From: Balneolaceae bacterium SMO_bin1
GTDB lineage: Bacteria; Bacteroidota; Rhodothermia; Balneolales; Balneolaceae
Direction: 5' to 3'
Assembly (NCBI GenBank): GCA_003123965.1
Contig: NNSL01000397.1
Span: 1-5,889, forward strand
Length of the DNA stretch: 5,889 bases
Shown piece by piece: positions 5,880 through 5,889 of this stretch. Position 1 is the first letter of the stretch. Every line of letters starts with the position of its first letter. Under the pieces are notes generated by a model. The model was not told the DNA's origin. It did not search any database and worked only from the letters and a program-made list of their open reading frames with translations. The position numbers were made by a program, and so were the translations under genes.

Positions 5880-5889
5880 ACAACACTCA

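Noticed and set aside
1..5889. CRISPR array, tRNA, rRNA or insertion sequence
   Set aside because: No regularly spaced repeats, no cloverleaf or rRNA-like sequence, and no transposase or terminal inverted repeats were seen.

Overview
The window looks like a chromosomal or accessory segment of a Gram-negative bacterium. There is an outer-membrane-type lipoprotein signal, and two exported proteins have signal peptides ending in G-Q-S and A-Q-N, the pre-glutamine cleavage pattern common in Bacteroidota, Balneolota and Rhodothermota. Base composition is intermediate. Some genes have clear Shine-Dalgarno (SD) sequences and others have none. The taxonomic placement is an inference from these style cues, not a proof.

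Left region (2-2978, + strand): a compact run of envelope-related genes. It opens with the C-terminal part of a patatin-like phospholipase that begins outside the window. The conserved DGG motif is visible, and the gene is split by a +1 shift in a run of six G at 302-307. It is followed 4 nt later by a 145-aa lipoprotein, 3 nt later by a 108-aa helical protein with a SHOCT-like stretch, and after 68 nt by a zinc N-acetylmuramoyl-L-alanine amidase with a C-terminal SH3b domain. A lipid hydrolase, a lipoprotein and a peptidoglycan hydrolase in tandem suggest a module acting on membrane and cell wall. This is the most interesting possibility in the window, but its purpose (defence, competition, lysis or envelope maintenance) cannot be decided from sequence alone.

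Middle region (2979-4615, + strand): a 115-nt gap carries a 13-nt-spaced direct repeat that abuts a good sigma70-like promoter. Downstream are two genes, probably co-transcribed: a secreted protein with a beta-rich N-terminal half and helical tail, and a signal-peptide-bearing protein with two further membrane segments. Neither is a family I can name.

Right region (4636-5889, - strand): a convergent gene for an endonuclease/exonuclease/phosphatase (DNase I-like) protein with all main active-site motifs. Upstream lies an AT-rich stretch with a 42-codon ORF preceded by a strong SD, and two mutually exclusive small hairpins further upstream near the window edge.
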